DNA of 21,546 nucleotides from Gardnerella vaginalis. Lineage in GTDB: Bacteria > Actinomycetota > Actinomycetes > Actinomycetales > Bifidobacteriaceae. The translations under genes and the position numbers were made by a program. A model generated the notes under the pieces. It did no database searches and had not been told where the DNA came from. It saw nothing but the letters and a program-made list of their open reading frames with translations. The stretch spans positions 1 through 21,546 of the forward strand of contig NZ_KQ961853.1 in NCBI RefSeq assembly GCF_001563665.1. Direction: 5' to 3'. This document shows positions 8,756 to 17,771 of this stretch, piece by piece (position 1 is the stretch's first letter; every line of letters begins with the position of its first letter).

Positions 8756-8769
8756 TGACAAAATTGTCA
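8756..8769. promoter_or_regulatory. Inverted repeat in divergent ung / LytR_C promoter region
   Basis: Arms TGACAA and TTGTCA are separated by two bases. Read on the minus strand the sequence includes TTGACA, a perfect -35 hexamer for ung; read on the plus strand it includes TTGTCA. It may be just two back-to-back -35 boxes or an operator. No perfect -10 accompanies either. Confidence 0.35.
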
Positions 8770-8876
8770 AAACGCTAAATATTCTACTTAAAATTCTTTA
8801 TTAAATTTATTTGGGAGCGCCATTATGTAATATAGGTTCATATTGTTGTGAATATATTTCTTGGAGGGATGCCATT

Positions 8877-9584
8877 ATGGCACGAAAAAGCCAGAATTAC
8901 GCGTCATACACACCAGATGCTTTTGATGAGCCACCAGAAGGTCCTGTAGGAGTACATCGCGGTAATCGCGCTTGGTATGCAGTCTTGTTCCCTTACTTCT
9001 TGGTACTTGTTATCGCTGTTGTATTTGGCTTAGGTGTGTGGGCATCTGTTTCAGGAAATCTTTCTCATATGATCTCATCTTTTGATTCAAGTCAAACACA
9101 TACATCTGCAAGTAAGAATACTACTGATACTTCAAACAAGAGTAATAGTGATTCTGCAAGTAAAGATGATAGTGATGATGATTTTGGCGCAGGTAATTCT
9201 TCTACAGATAAAGATTCAAAGGATTCAAAAGATTCTAAAGATAGTAAGTCTTCTTCAGATTCTAAAGACGGTAAGAATGATTCTAACTCGTCAAATGATT
9301 CTGCACCTCAAGCATCTGTAAACAAGAATGTAGCTGTAAAAGTTGTTAATGCAACAAAAATAAATGGATATGCAGCATCTAATGCGTCTAAGCTCAAGCA
9401 AGCAGGATATGCAAATGTGACTTCATCAAATCCTTCTGGAAGTGTTCCAAGTAACTCTGTTGTTTGGTATAAAAACGATGAAGATAAAGCTAGTGCAGAA
9501 GATATTGCAAAGATTTTAGGAATTAGTTCTGTAGAATCAGAGCAAGGTATTAAATCTCCTATAGTTGTTGTTCTTTGCAAATAA
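8877..9584 (+). CDS. Membrane protein with LytR_C domain
   Basis: A 235-residue protein: a short cytosolic N-terminus, one membrane segment at about 35-57, a low-complexity Ser/Asp/Lys/Asn linker at about 70-145 (with DSK triplets encoded by 9-bp repeats), and a C-terminal LytR_C domain at about 150-235 (VAVKVVNATKINGYA..., ending in IVVVLCK). LytR_C domains occur in cell-wall proteins; here there is no LCP catalytic domain, so it is probably a wall- or envelope-binding accessory protein outside the membrane. The ATG at 8877 is chosen because GGAGG lies 9 nt upstream; a TTG at 8811 in the same frame is unlikely. A terminator hairpin follows at 9638, so it does not share its main transcript with groEL. 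Confidence 0.88.
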   Translation: MARKSQNYASYTPDAFDEPPEGPVGVHRGNRAWYAVLFPYFLVLVIAVVFGLGVWASVSGNLSHMISSFDSSQTHTSASKNTTDTSNKSNSDSASKDDSDDDFGAGNSSTDKDSKDSKDSKDSKSSSDSKDGKNDSNSSNDSAPQASVNKNVAVKVVNATKINGYAASNASKLKQAGYANVTSSNPSGSVPSNSVVWYKNDEDKASAEDIAKILGISSVESEQGIKSPIVVVLCK

Positions 9585-9637
9585 TTTTAACGTGCGCATT
9601 TTTGTGTGCATATTTTTAGAGTAGTTATTTTTAAGTA

Positions 9638-9665
9638 TTGAGCGTCGAATAAAATCGGCGCTCAA
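9638..9665 (+). terminator. Intrinsic terminator-like hairpin after LytR_C gene
   Basis: An 11-bp stem with one G-T wobble (TTGAGCGTCGA pairs with TCGGCGCTCAA, loop ATAAAA), followed by an AT-rich but not pure T tract. It separates the LytR_C gene from groEL. Confidence 0.6.
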
Positions 9666-9777
9666 ATTATTTGTAATGTAAAAAATAATTTTATTACTTT
9701 TAAAAATTGCCAAGAAATGTAATTTATTGGAAGAATCGCCTAAATAAGTGTATTTATGAAGAATTTTTTCATAAAAG

Positions 9778-9804
9778 TTGGCACTCATGCCTCGAGAGTG
9801 CTAA
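9778..9804 (+). promoter_or_regulatory. CIRCE operator 1 (HrcA site) of groEL
   Basis: TTGGCACTC, nine bases, GAGTGCTAA. This is the CIRCE inverted repeat (consensus TTAGCACTC-N9-GAGTGCTAA) with one mismatch. The known repressor is HrcA, so heat-shock control of groEL is expected. Confidence 0.92.
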
Positions 9805-9812
9805 TCTTCAGA

Positions 9813-9839
9813 TTAGCACTTAAAGGTTGTGAGTGATAA
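9813..9839 (+). promoter_or_regulatory. CIRCE-like operator 2 of groEL
   Basis: TTAGCACTT, nine bases, GAGTGATAA: a second CIRCE with one mismatch in each arm and the exact 9-nt spacer, 35 bp after the first. Its left arm also pairs with the right arm of operator 1 as a perfect 10-bp hairpin with the loop TTCA. Confidence 0.75.
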
Positions 9840-9846
9840 CTAACAG

Positions 9847-9874
9847 CTGACGATTAGATATCCCACGCTATAAG
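9847..9874 (+). promoter_or_regulatory. Candidate groEL promoter
   Basis: CTGACG, 16 nt, TATAAG (4 and 5 matches to consensus). It would start the message near 9881, 26 nt before groEL, and place both CIRCE sites upstream of the promoter. A promoter further left (near 9727-9756) that puts the CIRCE sites in the leader is an alternative. Confidence 0.3.
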
Positions 9875-9891
9875 TGAGTATTCAATAGTAA

Positions 9892-11532
<1,641 letters not shown>

Positions 11533-11602
11533 AAAAAAAATAGAAAGTAGTATTGAAAATAATAGAGTATAACTTATTCTTAAAGTTTTAATCTATTCTA
11601 TT

Positions 11603-11658
11603 AAATGACGACACTAGAGTATTTGGTTTTTAATCAAATTATTCTAGTGCCGTCATTT
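11603..11658 (+). terminator. Long hairpin after groEL, probably bidirectional
   Basis: AAATGACG-A-CACTAGA pairs with TCTAGTG-C-CGTCATTT with one mismatch; an inner ATTTG/CAAAT stem tops it. It lies 70 nt after groEL and ahead of the convergent WXG100 gene. The tail is AT-rich rather than a clean T run on both sides, so it could end both transcripts or protect the groEL 3' end. Confidence 0.65.
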
Positions 11659-11690
11659 ATTCTTATTTAATTCTATAAATGTTATTCAAA

Positions 11691-11735
11691 TTTATTTAGC
11701 TTATTTAATTTATTTAGTTTATTTAGTTTATTTAA
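11691..11735. repeat. Five-unit 9-bp tandem array (TTTATTTAR)
   Basis: Five adjacent units starting at 11691, 11700, 11709, 11718 and 11727, each TTTATTTAG or TTTATTTAA with one C for T in the second. Noncoding. The surrounding 11660-11856 stretch is very AT-rich and otherwise holds only two more related copies near 11779 and 11801. Confidence 0.8.
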
Positions 11736-11856
11736 TGCAAAATTTTATATATAGCTATATTTAGCATTTTATTCGTAACAGTTTATTTAATTTTTAACAG
11801 GTTATTTAATTTTATGTTTTCACATCTTTTAATATGTTTTTCAATTAAATCTTTTC

Positions 11857-12147
11857 TTAGTTATGGAATAATGCTGCAGCTTGAGTTTCAGCATCAAGAT
11901 AAACGTTAGATGCTTGTTGCATTGCAAGTTGAATTGCTTGCAATGATTGTTCCATTTGTTGTTGAGCAGCTCTCCATTGTTGAGCAGTAGAAGCAAATTG
12001 AACAGATGCAGGACCAGTCCAAACGCTCTGCAATTGTTGCAAATTAGCGTACATTCCATTCACAGCATCACGAATTGCATTGATTGATGCGCCAACAGCA
12101 GACGCAGATTGCGCTAAAGATTCGCAATCAACTTGAAAATGTGCCAT
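11857..12147 (-). CDS. WXG100 (ESAT-6-like) protein
   Basis: A 96-residue helical hairpin protein of the WXG100 family, substrates of type VII (ESX-like) secretion. The W-x-G turn is W43-T-G45 between two helices, and the C-terminal export signal YxxxD/E is seen as Y83 to E87. No signal peptide, as expected. The ATG at 12147 has GGGGG 4 nt upstream. It stands alone on the minus strand; the usual paired partner and the FtsK/SpoIIIE ATPase (EccC/EssC) are not in the window. Length and motif make the family call firm; whether it is exported, or forms a homodimer, cannot be seen from here. Confidence 0.93.
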   Translation of the reverse strand: MAHFQVDCESLAQSASAVGASINAIRDAVNGMYANLQQLQSVWTGPASVQFASTAQQWRAAQQQMEQSLQAIQLAMQQASNVYLDAETQAAALFHN

Positions 12148-12345
12148 TTTACCCCCAATATTATGTATTTTTGTTTTAGTCCGTGTAAATATTCTTATAG
12201 ACTTTTAATATCTGTACATGGCGTATTCACACGGTATTATGAAATATATGGCATATTTGGAAAAAATCATAATGTTTTTCTCCATTGTGGTCAGAAGTTT
12301 TCTAATGAGAAAAATCTATGCGACGTATTTTAGGTGGGTTAAATT

Positions 12346-13062
12346 ATGTGGATGAAAAAGAAGAAAATTTCATGCAATTCGCTTGCTTTTGTAATAATAG
12401 CTGTGTTTGCATGTGTTTTTTTAATTTCTTCTTGTAATTTTTCATGTTCTGCACCTAATGCATTTGCACAAGAAGTAACGAAATCTAAACATTCATCAGA
12501 TAATATTATTGCTACTGATTCAATAACTGATACAGAAAATTTGTTAGGCGATAGTGTAAATCGTGTTTCAGATGCAATTGATCAAACTAAAAAGCAAACA
12601 GGCGTTTCTGTTCGATTGCTATATATATCTACATTTGGAAACACTAATGACCCTTCTAAATGGGCAAGCGAATTACTTACAAGCACAAATCCTGCTCCTA
12701 ATACTTTGCTATTAGCTGTTGCAAGTCAAGATGGAAGATTAGTTGTAGCAGTATCGTCTAACTCAGATGAATGGCTTAAACGCAAATCAACAGTAGACGC
12801 AATATCTGATGCTGCGTCAAAAGCTTTAATGGATCCTTCAAATCCTAAATGGTCGGAGTCTGCTTTAGCTATGATGAAGCAAATAAATATGTCTAAGAAA
12901 ACTTCAACAACAACTTTCACAAGTATTGTTTCAACTATTGTTATGATTGCAATACTTATTGCAATAGCTATTGTTGTTACGCTAATTCTTGTTCATAAAA
13001 ATAAAGTTATCAAAGAATTGGCATCTGGAAAACGTAAACCTAGAAGAAGACATGCGAAGTAA
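12346..13062 (+). CDS. Secreted, membrane-anchored TPM domain-like protein
   Basis: A 238-residue protein with a signal peptide-like start (Lys-rich, then ~20 hydrophobic residues; possible cleavage after NAFA), an outer domain at about 50-180, a membrane segment at about 188-213 and a basic cytosolic tail (KRKPRRRHAK). The outer domain has the look of TPM (TLP18.3/Psb32/MOLO-1) domains: NTLLLAVASQDGRLVVAVSS fits the core strands. That assignment is from memory of the family. A cysteine in SSCNFSC near residue 30 is not in a clean lipobox context. AGGTGGG lies 7 nt before the ATG. The family role is loosely linked to membrane protein repair or quality control; nothing here is specific. Confidence 0.7.
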   Translation: MWMKKKKISCNSLAFVIIAVFACVFLISSCNFSCSAPNAFAQEVTKSKHSSDNIIATDSITDTENLLGDSVNRVSDAIDQTKKQTGVSVRLLYISTFGNTNDPSKWASELLTSTNPAPNTLLLAVASQDGRLVVAVSSNSDEWLKRKSTVDAISDAASKALMDPSNPKWSESALAMMKQINMSKKTSTTTFTSIVSTIVMIAILIAIAIVVTLILVHKNKVIKELASGKRKPRRRHAK

Positions 13063-13085
13063 CGAATAATATAAAATTATCGTTT
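13061..13085 (+). terminator. AT-rich hairpin after TPM-like gene
   Basis: AACG-A-ATAAT pairs with ATTAT-CGTT around a short loop, starting at the stop codon, then a T-rich run. Low stability, so only a possible terminator. Confidence 0.35.
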
Positions 13086-13152
13086 AACTTTAATTTTTAT
13101 TATATTTTTATTATTTTAATTTAAATAGAAATAGAATTATACGTATTTAAGT

Positions 13153-13161
13153 TGTGGATAA
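13153..13161 (-). promoter_or_regulatory. Perfect DnaA box upstream of response regulator
   Basis: TTATCCACA on the minus strand, a full match to the DnaA box, 70 nt before the response regulator gene and next to a TATTAT candidate -10 (13172-13177). A single box can occur by chance. Confidence 0.35.
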
Positions 13162-13231
13162 TTGTGTTTTCTATTATGCTTGTCTTTCAGAAATATTCGA
13201 GAAACATTTTAAATAAGTAAAGCTTGAAATT

Positions 13232-13969
13232 ATGAGTAAGAATGTAGAAGCATCTATTGTTGTTGTCGATGACGAACCTTCGATTCGTGAACTTCTTGTA
13301 GCATCATTGCATTTCTCTGGTTTTGATGTAAGCACAGCTGCATCAGGCTCTGAAGCAGTTAAAGTTATTGAACAAGTTAAACCTGATCTTATTGTTATGG
13401 ACGTTATGCTACCAGACATCGATGGTTTTACTGTAACACGTAGAATTAGGCAGAATGGAATTACAGTTCCAGTGCTATTCCTTACTGCTAGAGATGATAT
13501 GCAAGATAAGATTATGGGATTAACAGTTGGCGGTGACGATTATGTTACGAAGCCATTTAGTCTTGAAGAAGTAGTTGCTCGCATTCGCGCTATTTTGCGA
13601 AGAACAAATAATCATGAAGAAGATAATAAACATATTTTGCGTGTAGCAGATTTGGAAATAGATGAGGATTCTCATGATGTTTCTAGAGCTGGAACTCCTA
13701 TTGAATTAAGTCCTACAGAATATAAGCTTTTACACTATCTAATGGAAAATGAAGGACGAGTTCTTTCAAAGAATCAAATTCTTAATCACGTATGGCAATA
13801 CGATTGGGGCGGTGACGCTGCAATCGTTGAATCATATATTTCATATTTGCGAAAGAAGATTGACGGCATTGAAGCTGAAGACATATCTGGCAATCTCACT
13901 AAAGTAGTTCCGCTCATTGAAACAAAGCGCGGTATTGGATATATGATTCGAGAGCCTAAAGCAGCTTAA
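13232..13969 (+). CDS. OmpR-family response regulator
   Basis: A DNA-binding response regulator of 245 residues. The receiver domain (1-120) has the acidic pocket D13-D14, phosphorylation site D57 (LIVMDVMLPD), T85 and K107. The C-terminal winged-helix domain (about 140-240) has the OmpR pattern LSPTEYKLLHYLMENEGRVL and RGIGYMI. It is followed by a histidine kinase gene 135 nt later, clearly its partner. The ATG at 13232 has only a weak ribosome binding site. Similar to MprA/PrrA/TcrA-type actinobacterial regulators; the exact ortholog and the signal cannot be told. Confidence 0.95.
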   Translation: MSKNVEASIVVVDDEPSIRELLVASLHFSGFDVSTAASGSEAVKVIEQVKPDLIVMDVMLPDIDGFTVTRRIRQNGITVPVLFLTARDDMQDKIMGLTVGGDDYVTKPFSLEEVVARIRAILRRTNNHEEDNKHILRVADLEIDEDSHDVSRAGTPIELSPTEYKLLHYLMENEGRVLSKNQILNHVWQYDWGGDAAIVESYISYLRKKIDGIEAEDISGNLTKVVPLIETKRGIGYMIREPKAA

Positions 13970-14000
13970 AACTAAAACAAATCAGCGCAAAAGAATATTA

Positions 14001-14028
14001 TTTAGATTCTCTTTATATAATCTATAAT
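14001..14028 (+). promoter_or_regulatory. Candidate promoter of the histidine kinase gene
   Basis: Two perfect TATAAT hexamers at 14016 and 14023, with TTTAGA (4 of 6) 16 nt before the second. The 135-nt gap after the response regulator leaves room for it, so the kinase may have its own start in addition to read-through. Confidence 0.35.
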
Positions 14029-14104
14029 TTCAACTAGTGAATGTTATGCATTGCATTGATTCGATTATGTTGGTTTGCTGTACGAAAAATTGAGGTGTGT
14101 ATCT

Positions 14105-16129
14105 ATGGAAGTTAAAAATTCAAAGAATCCACATGATTCAAACGAGCCTCCTAATGAGCCTTCTAATGAATCTTCTCATGAGCTTTCATTAGAATCCGCA
14201 AATGTAAGTAAATCTTCTAAGAAAACAATAAAATCTGAATCTGCACGCAATAATGAAATCTCAAAACAGATTGTTCGATATTCATCTGCTACAAATAAAT
14301 CTCAAGATAATAAAAAGTCTGGATTCATCACTCGATTTATACGCAAACATGTAGATTCAATTCCTTTGAGTACTAAGTTAGTAGCATGCACTTTAGTTGT
14401 TCTTACTGTAGCTGCTTTTTGTATATCTCTGTCTATTCGTCAGCTTGTAGGAAATTATCTACTAGAAAAAACAGATGCTCAGCTTACTGATCAAGCACAA
14501 CTTGTTTATGACAATATTGATTTCTTACGTAGTAGAGATGCAAGACAATCAACTGTTGGTCCTAATGATTACTTTCTACAAGTTCGAGATATAAACAATA
14601 GGATTCTTGCAACTCCTCTTGTTCCACCATTAAAAGGTAACGTAACTTCAGTCCCTACTCTTCCTGAAGACGGTAGCTTAGGTAATGTTTCGCCGAATAA
14701 ACCTTTTACTACTCCTGCACAAGTACATGGAAATTTAAGCAACATCGATGACGCAACTGCAAAAATAGCTTCAGCTCCATGGCGCGTGCTTGTTCTTACT
14801 TGGGGTCAAAAAAATAGAGATAACTCATCTAGTGTTAATACTCAAGGTTATGTGTATATAGCTCTATCTTTAAGTGATCAATTAGATACGATCAATACTC
14901 TTACACAATATTGCCTTATGGTGAGCATTGCTGTTATTTTATTCGGAATATTTATTTCAATACTAATAATTCAATCAACTCTTATACCATTAAAAAGAAT
15001 TGAAAAAACTGCTTCAAAAATTGCGTCAGGTGATTTAAGTAAACGTGTACAGTCAGCTCCAGAAAATACAGAAATAGGCTCTCTTGCAGCATCACTGAAC
15101 TCTATGCTTTCTCGTATTGAAAGAAGCTTTAATGAGCAAGAGCTTATGACGGAGAAGATGAAGAGATTTGTTTCAGATGCTAGCCATGAATTACGCACTC
15201 CTTTAGCAATTATCCATGGCTATGTAGAGCTTTATGAAATGTGGAGGAAGATTCCAGGTTCTGAAGATAAAGTAGATGATGCTATATCACACATTAAGTC
15301 TTCTACTGAGAGGATGACAGAACTTGTAGAAGACTTGCTGTCGTTAGCGCGATTAGACGAGGGAAGAGGTATTGATATATCTCAAAATGTTAATCTTTCT
15401 TCTATTGTAAGCGATGCAGCAAATGATTTGCATGCTTTAGATCCTGTTCGAATTGTGCAATTAGGTAATCTAACTCTTCCAGATGATTGGAAAACTAGAG
15501 ATTCAAATACTGGTCAATGTGAGCATAAGCTTATTTTTAAGCCTGGTAATATGCCAAAAGTCGTACTTTTAGCTGATGGTGCTCGCCTAAGACAAGTTAT
15601 GACGAATATTGTAGGTAATATTCATCGTTACACTCCTATCGATTCGCCTGTCGAAGTAGGAATAAGCATAATGAAGGCTTCAATTGAACCTGAAAAAGTA
15701 GCTAATATGGATTCTGTATCTAAATCTCTAAAGGAATTCTTAGAAGCAATAGAAGTGAGCCAGACAACTGGAAGCGGTATACCTTATGCTGTTATTAGAG
15801 TTATAGACCATGGTAAAGGTGTTCCTGAAGAATCATTGCCTCATATTTTTGAGAGATTCTATAGTGCTGATCCTTCTAGAGCAAGAGAAAAAGGTGGAAC
15901 AGGCTTAGGAATGGCTATAGTGCAATCTGTAGTAAAAGCTCATAATGGATTTATTTGCGCGACTACATCTGCTCCAGGAATTTCGCCTACTGCTAAAAGT
16001 GGAGCAGGGGACACGAGTGACACAAATATTGACGATACAATGAATGGCACTGCTAAATTAGATTTATCTGGTGCTCATGGATTAACTCTTACTATTGTGT
16101 TACCCATACAAACTTTAGAAGAAAACTAA
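14105..16129 (+). CDS. Sensor histidine kinase
   Basis: A membrane sensor kinase of 674 residues, partner of the regulator just upstream. Order: an unusually long Ser/Asn/Glu-rich cytosolic start (about 1-85), membrane segment 1 (about 88-110), an outer sensor region (about 110-265), membrane segment 2 (about 268-291), HAMP, a HisKA dimer domain with phosphorylated H361 in SHELRTPLAI, and an ATPase domain with the boxes DHGKGVPEE, FERFYS and GGTGLGMAI. A Gly/Ser/Asp/Thr-rich insertion (about 622-650) interrupts the end of the ATPase domain. The ATG at 14105 is chosen because GAGGT lies 8-9 nt upstream; a start at 14075 has no such site. Signal unknown. Confidence 0.95.
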   Translation: MEVKNSKNPHDSNEPPNEPSNESSHELSLESANVSKSSKKTIKSESARNNEISKQIVRYSSATNKSQDNKKSGFITRFIRKHVDSIPLSTKLVACTLVVLTVAAFCISLSIRQLVGNYLLEKTDAQLTDQAQLVYDNIDFLRSRDARQSTVGPNDYFLQVRDINNRILATPLVPPLKGNVTSVPTLPEDGSLGNVSPNKPFTTPAQVHGNLSNIDDATAKIASAPWRVLVLTWGQKNRDNSSSVNTQGYVYIALSLSDQLDTINTLTQYCLMVSIAVILFGIFISILIIQSTLIPLKRIEKTASKIASGDLSKRVQSAPENTEIGSLAASLNSMLSRIERSFNEQELMTEKMKRFVSDASHELRTPLAIIHGYVELYEMWRKIPGSEDKVDDAISHIKSSTERMTELVEDLLSLARLDEGRGIDISQNVNLSSIVSDAANDLHALDPVRIVQLGNLTLPDDWKTRDSNTGQCEHKLIFKPGNMPKVVLLADGARLRQVMTNIVGNIHRYTPIDSPVEVGISIMKASIEPEKVANMDSVSKSLKEFLEAIEVSQTTGSGIPYAVIRVIDHGKGVPEESLPHIFERFYSADPSRAREKGGTGLGMAIVQSVVKAHNGFICATTSAPGISPTAKSGAGDTSDTNIDDTMNGTAKLDLSGAHGLTLTIVLPIQTLEEN

Positions 16130-16187
16130 TAAATTTATTATTGTGCGTGCTCATAATTTTATGATGCGCTACAATAGAACAAGTGTG

Positions 16188-16193
16188 TATAAT
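16188..16193 (+). promoter_or_regulatory. Candidate -10 box of cold-shock gene
   Basis: A perfect TATAAT, giving a leader of about 54 nt before the ATG at 16254. No good -35 is visible 16-18 nt upstream. The leader contains two ATTGATTGA copies (16222-16240). Confidence 0.4.
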
Positions 16194-16253
16194 CTTACAG
16201 ATATGTACATGAACTTTTTCATTGATTGATTTATTGATTGAGTGAGGTGTGTT

Positions 16254-16643
16254 ATGCCCAATGGGCGTATTCGTTGGTACGATGCAAAAAAGGGCTACGG
16301 CTTTATTGCAGATGACGATGGCAAAGATGTTTTCTTGCCTTCTGCAGCTGTGCCAGATGATGTTAAGAATCTACGTAAGGGAACTCGAGTTGAGTTTTCA
16401 GTAGTTGAAGGTCGTAAAGGACCTCAAGCAATGGGCTTAACTGTATTAGCATCTGCGCCATCATTAGTAAAAGCAACACGCCCTAAAGCAGAAGATATGG
16501 CAGCTATTGTAGAAGATCTTATTAAGCTTCTCGATTCTGCAAGTAATGGCTTACGTAGAAAGCATTACCCTTCAACTGCGGAAAGTAAGAAACTTGCTAC
16601 ATTACTAAGAGCTGTAGCAGACAATTTTGACGTTCAGGATTAG
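16254..16643 (+). CDS. Cold-shock protein with C-terminal extension
   Basis: A 129-residue protein. The first ~65 residues form a cold-shock domain that binds single-stranded nucleic acid, with RNP1 KGYGFI and RNP2 DVFLP. The remaining ~60 residues are a helical extension, as in the long actinobacterial CspB type (classic Csp proteins have ~67 residues). The start at 16254 follows GAGGTGTGTT; an in-frame start 12 nt earlier is less likely. The DUF3027 gene begins 3 nt after its stop, so the two form an operon. The leader length is in the range used for cold-shock control, but no specific structure is evident. Confidence 0.93.
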   Translation: MPNGRIRWYDAKKGYGFIADDDGKDVFLPSAAVPDDVKNLRKGTRVEFSVVEGRKGPQAMGLTVLASAPSLVKATRPKAEDMAAIVEDLIKLLDSASNGLRRKHYPSTAESKKLATLLRAVADNFDVQD

Positions 16644-16646
16644 TTT

Positions 16647-17771
16647 ATGTCGGTTGACGTTTTGGATCCTAAAGAGTTGGCTTATAAAGTTGCACTTGAA
16701 TCTTCAGAGTGTGCAAATGCTGTTGGGAATTTTGTAAGCGCTATAGATTTGGGCGATAATGTTACTGATTTTCGCTTTGAAAGTACTATGCGCGGTTACG
16801 AAGGTTGGCAATGGTCTGTTACTTTGTATCACGATGAGGAATTAGATAAATGGACTGTGAATGAGTCAACTCTTATTCCTACAGATGATTCACTTTTGCC
16901 GCCTAAATGGATTCCATGGAAAGATAGATTACAGCCATCTGATTTATCTGTTACAGATTCAATTGGAACACCTGAAGATGATTCTCGTCTTGAAAATGGC
17001 TTATCAATAGAAGATATTGAATCTAATGATGAGTTTAAAAGAGAATACAATATTGAAAGTAAATCTGAAAATATTGAAAGTAAATCTGAAAATGATTCAG
17101 ATAATAGCAATATTTCAAGTATTGATAGTGATTGCGAAAACGTAGAGAGTTGTGGAGTCAATCCTGAATTCAATCCTGAAGAGAATCATAGTGGTGAATC
17201 TTCTAATGACTCCAATGACTCTAATGACTCTTCTAATGAAAATAGCGGCAGTGAAAATATCGATAATAGTGAAAACTCTAATGCTTGTGAAAAAAGTGTT
17301 ACTTCATTAGAAGATATAGAAGACGCAATAAAAACTTTCCATCTTTCCAGACGAAAAGTTATGACTCCTGAAGCAATAGCGCAAACAGCTAAACGATGGT
17401 ATTCAGGTCAGCACGGTCCGAAGTCATTATCTACTAGAATTGCAGACGGTAGCGCATGCTCTACATGTGGATTTATGATTCCTCTTGCAGGAGCATTAGG
17501 AAATATGTTTGGTGTTTGTGCAAATGCATGGAGTCCTGACGATGGCAAAGTAGTTGCTCTTAATCACGGGTGTGGCGAACACTCAGATATAGAACCTCCT
17601 GAACCGTCTCAGCTTTGGATTCAATCTGATCCTGCTTATGACGACTACCATATTGATGTTATTGAGCAATCTGAACGAGAAGAACGTGCAGACGTAGAGT
17701 TAATAGAGGAAGCTATTGAAGATAGTAAGGAAAATAAACGCATAAGACGTAAAACATCATCAAAACATTGA
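16647..17771 (+). CDS. DUF3027 family protein with low-complexity insertion
   Basis: A 374-residue actinobacterial protein of unknown function, commonly found beside the long cold-shock gene. N-terminal domain (about 1-105) with MRGYEGWQWSVTLYH and PPKWIPWKDRLQPSDL, typical of DUF3027. A Ser/Asn/Glu/Asp-rich insertion (about 110-215) includes a perfect 21-bp tandem duplication and 9-bp repeats. The C-terminal domain (about 225-345) has cysteines at 271, 274, 291 and 309 with nearby histidines, which look like a zinc site. It starts 3 nt after the cold-shock stop, with no clear separate ribosome binding site, so translation is probably coupled. A 130-nt gap follows before clpC. Confidence 0.9.
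   Translation: MSVDVLDPKELAYKVALESSECANAVGNFVSAIDLGDNVTDFRFESTMRGYEGWQWSVTLYHDEELDKWTVNESTLIPTDDSLLPPKWIPWKDRLQPSDLSVTDSIGTPEDDSRLENGLSIEDIESNDEFKREYNIESKSENIESKSENDSDNSNISSIDSDCENVESCGVNPEFNPEENHSGESSNDSNDSNDSSNENSGSENIDNSENSNACEKSVTSLEDIEDAIKTFHLSRRKVMTPEAIAQTAKRWYSGQHGPKSLSTRIADGSACSTCGFMIPLAGALGNMFGVCANAWSPDDGKVVALNHGCGEHSDIEPPEPSQLWIQSDPAYDDYHIDVIEQSEREERADVELIEEAIEDSKENKRIRRKTSSKH
17049..17090 (+). repeat. Perfect 21-bp tandem duplication in DUF3027 gene
   Basis: Two identical 21-bp units (17049-17069 and 17070-17090) encode NIESKSE twice, in frame, inside the low-complexity insertion. Three AATGACTCY 9-bp units follow at 17205-17231. Confidence 0.9.

Noticed and set aside
11603..11735. 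CRISPR-like repeats after groEL
   Set aside because: The units are 9 bp and adjacent with no spacers; the longer element is a single hairpin.
12133..12333. 66-residue plus-strand frame between WXG100 and the TPM-like gene
   Set aside because: Starts inside the WXG100 gene, lacks a ribosome binding site and looks like random AT-rich translation.
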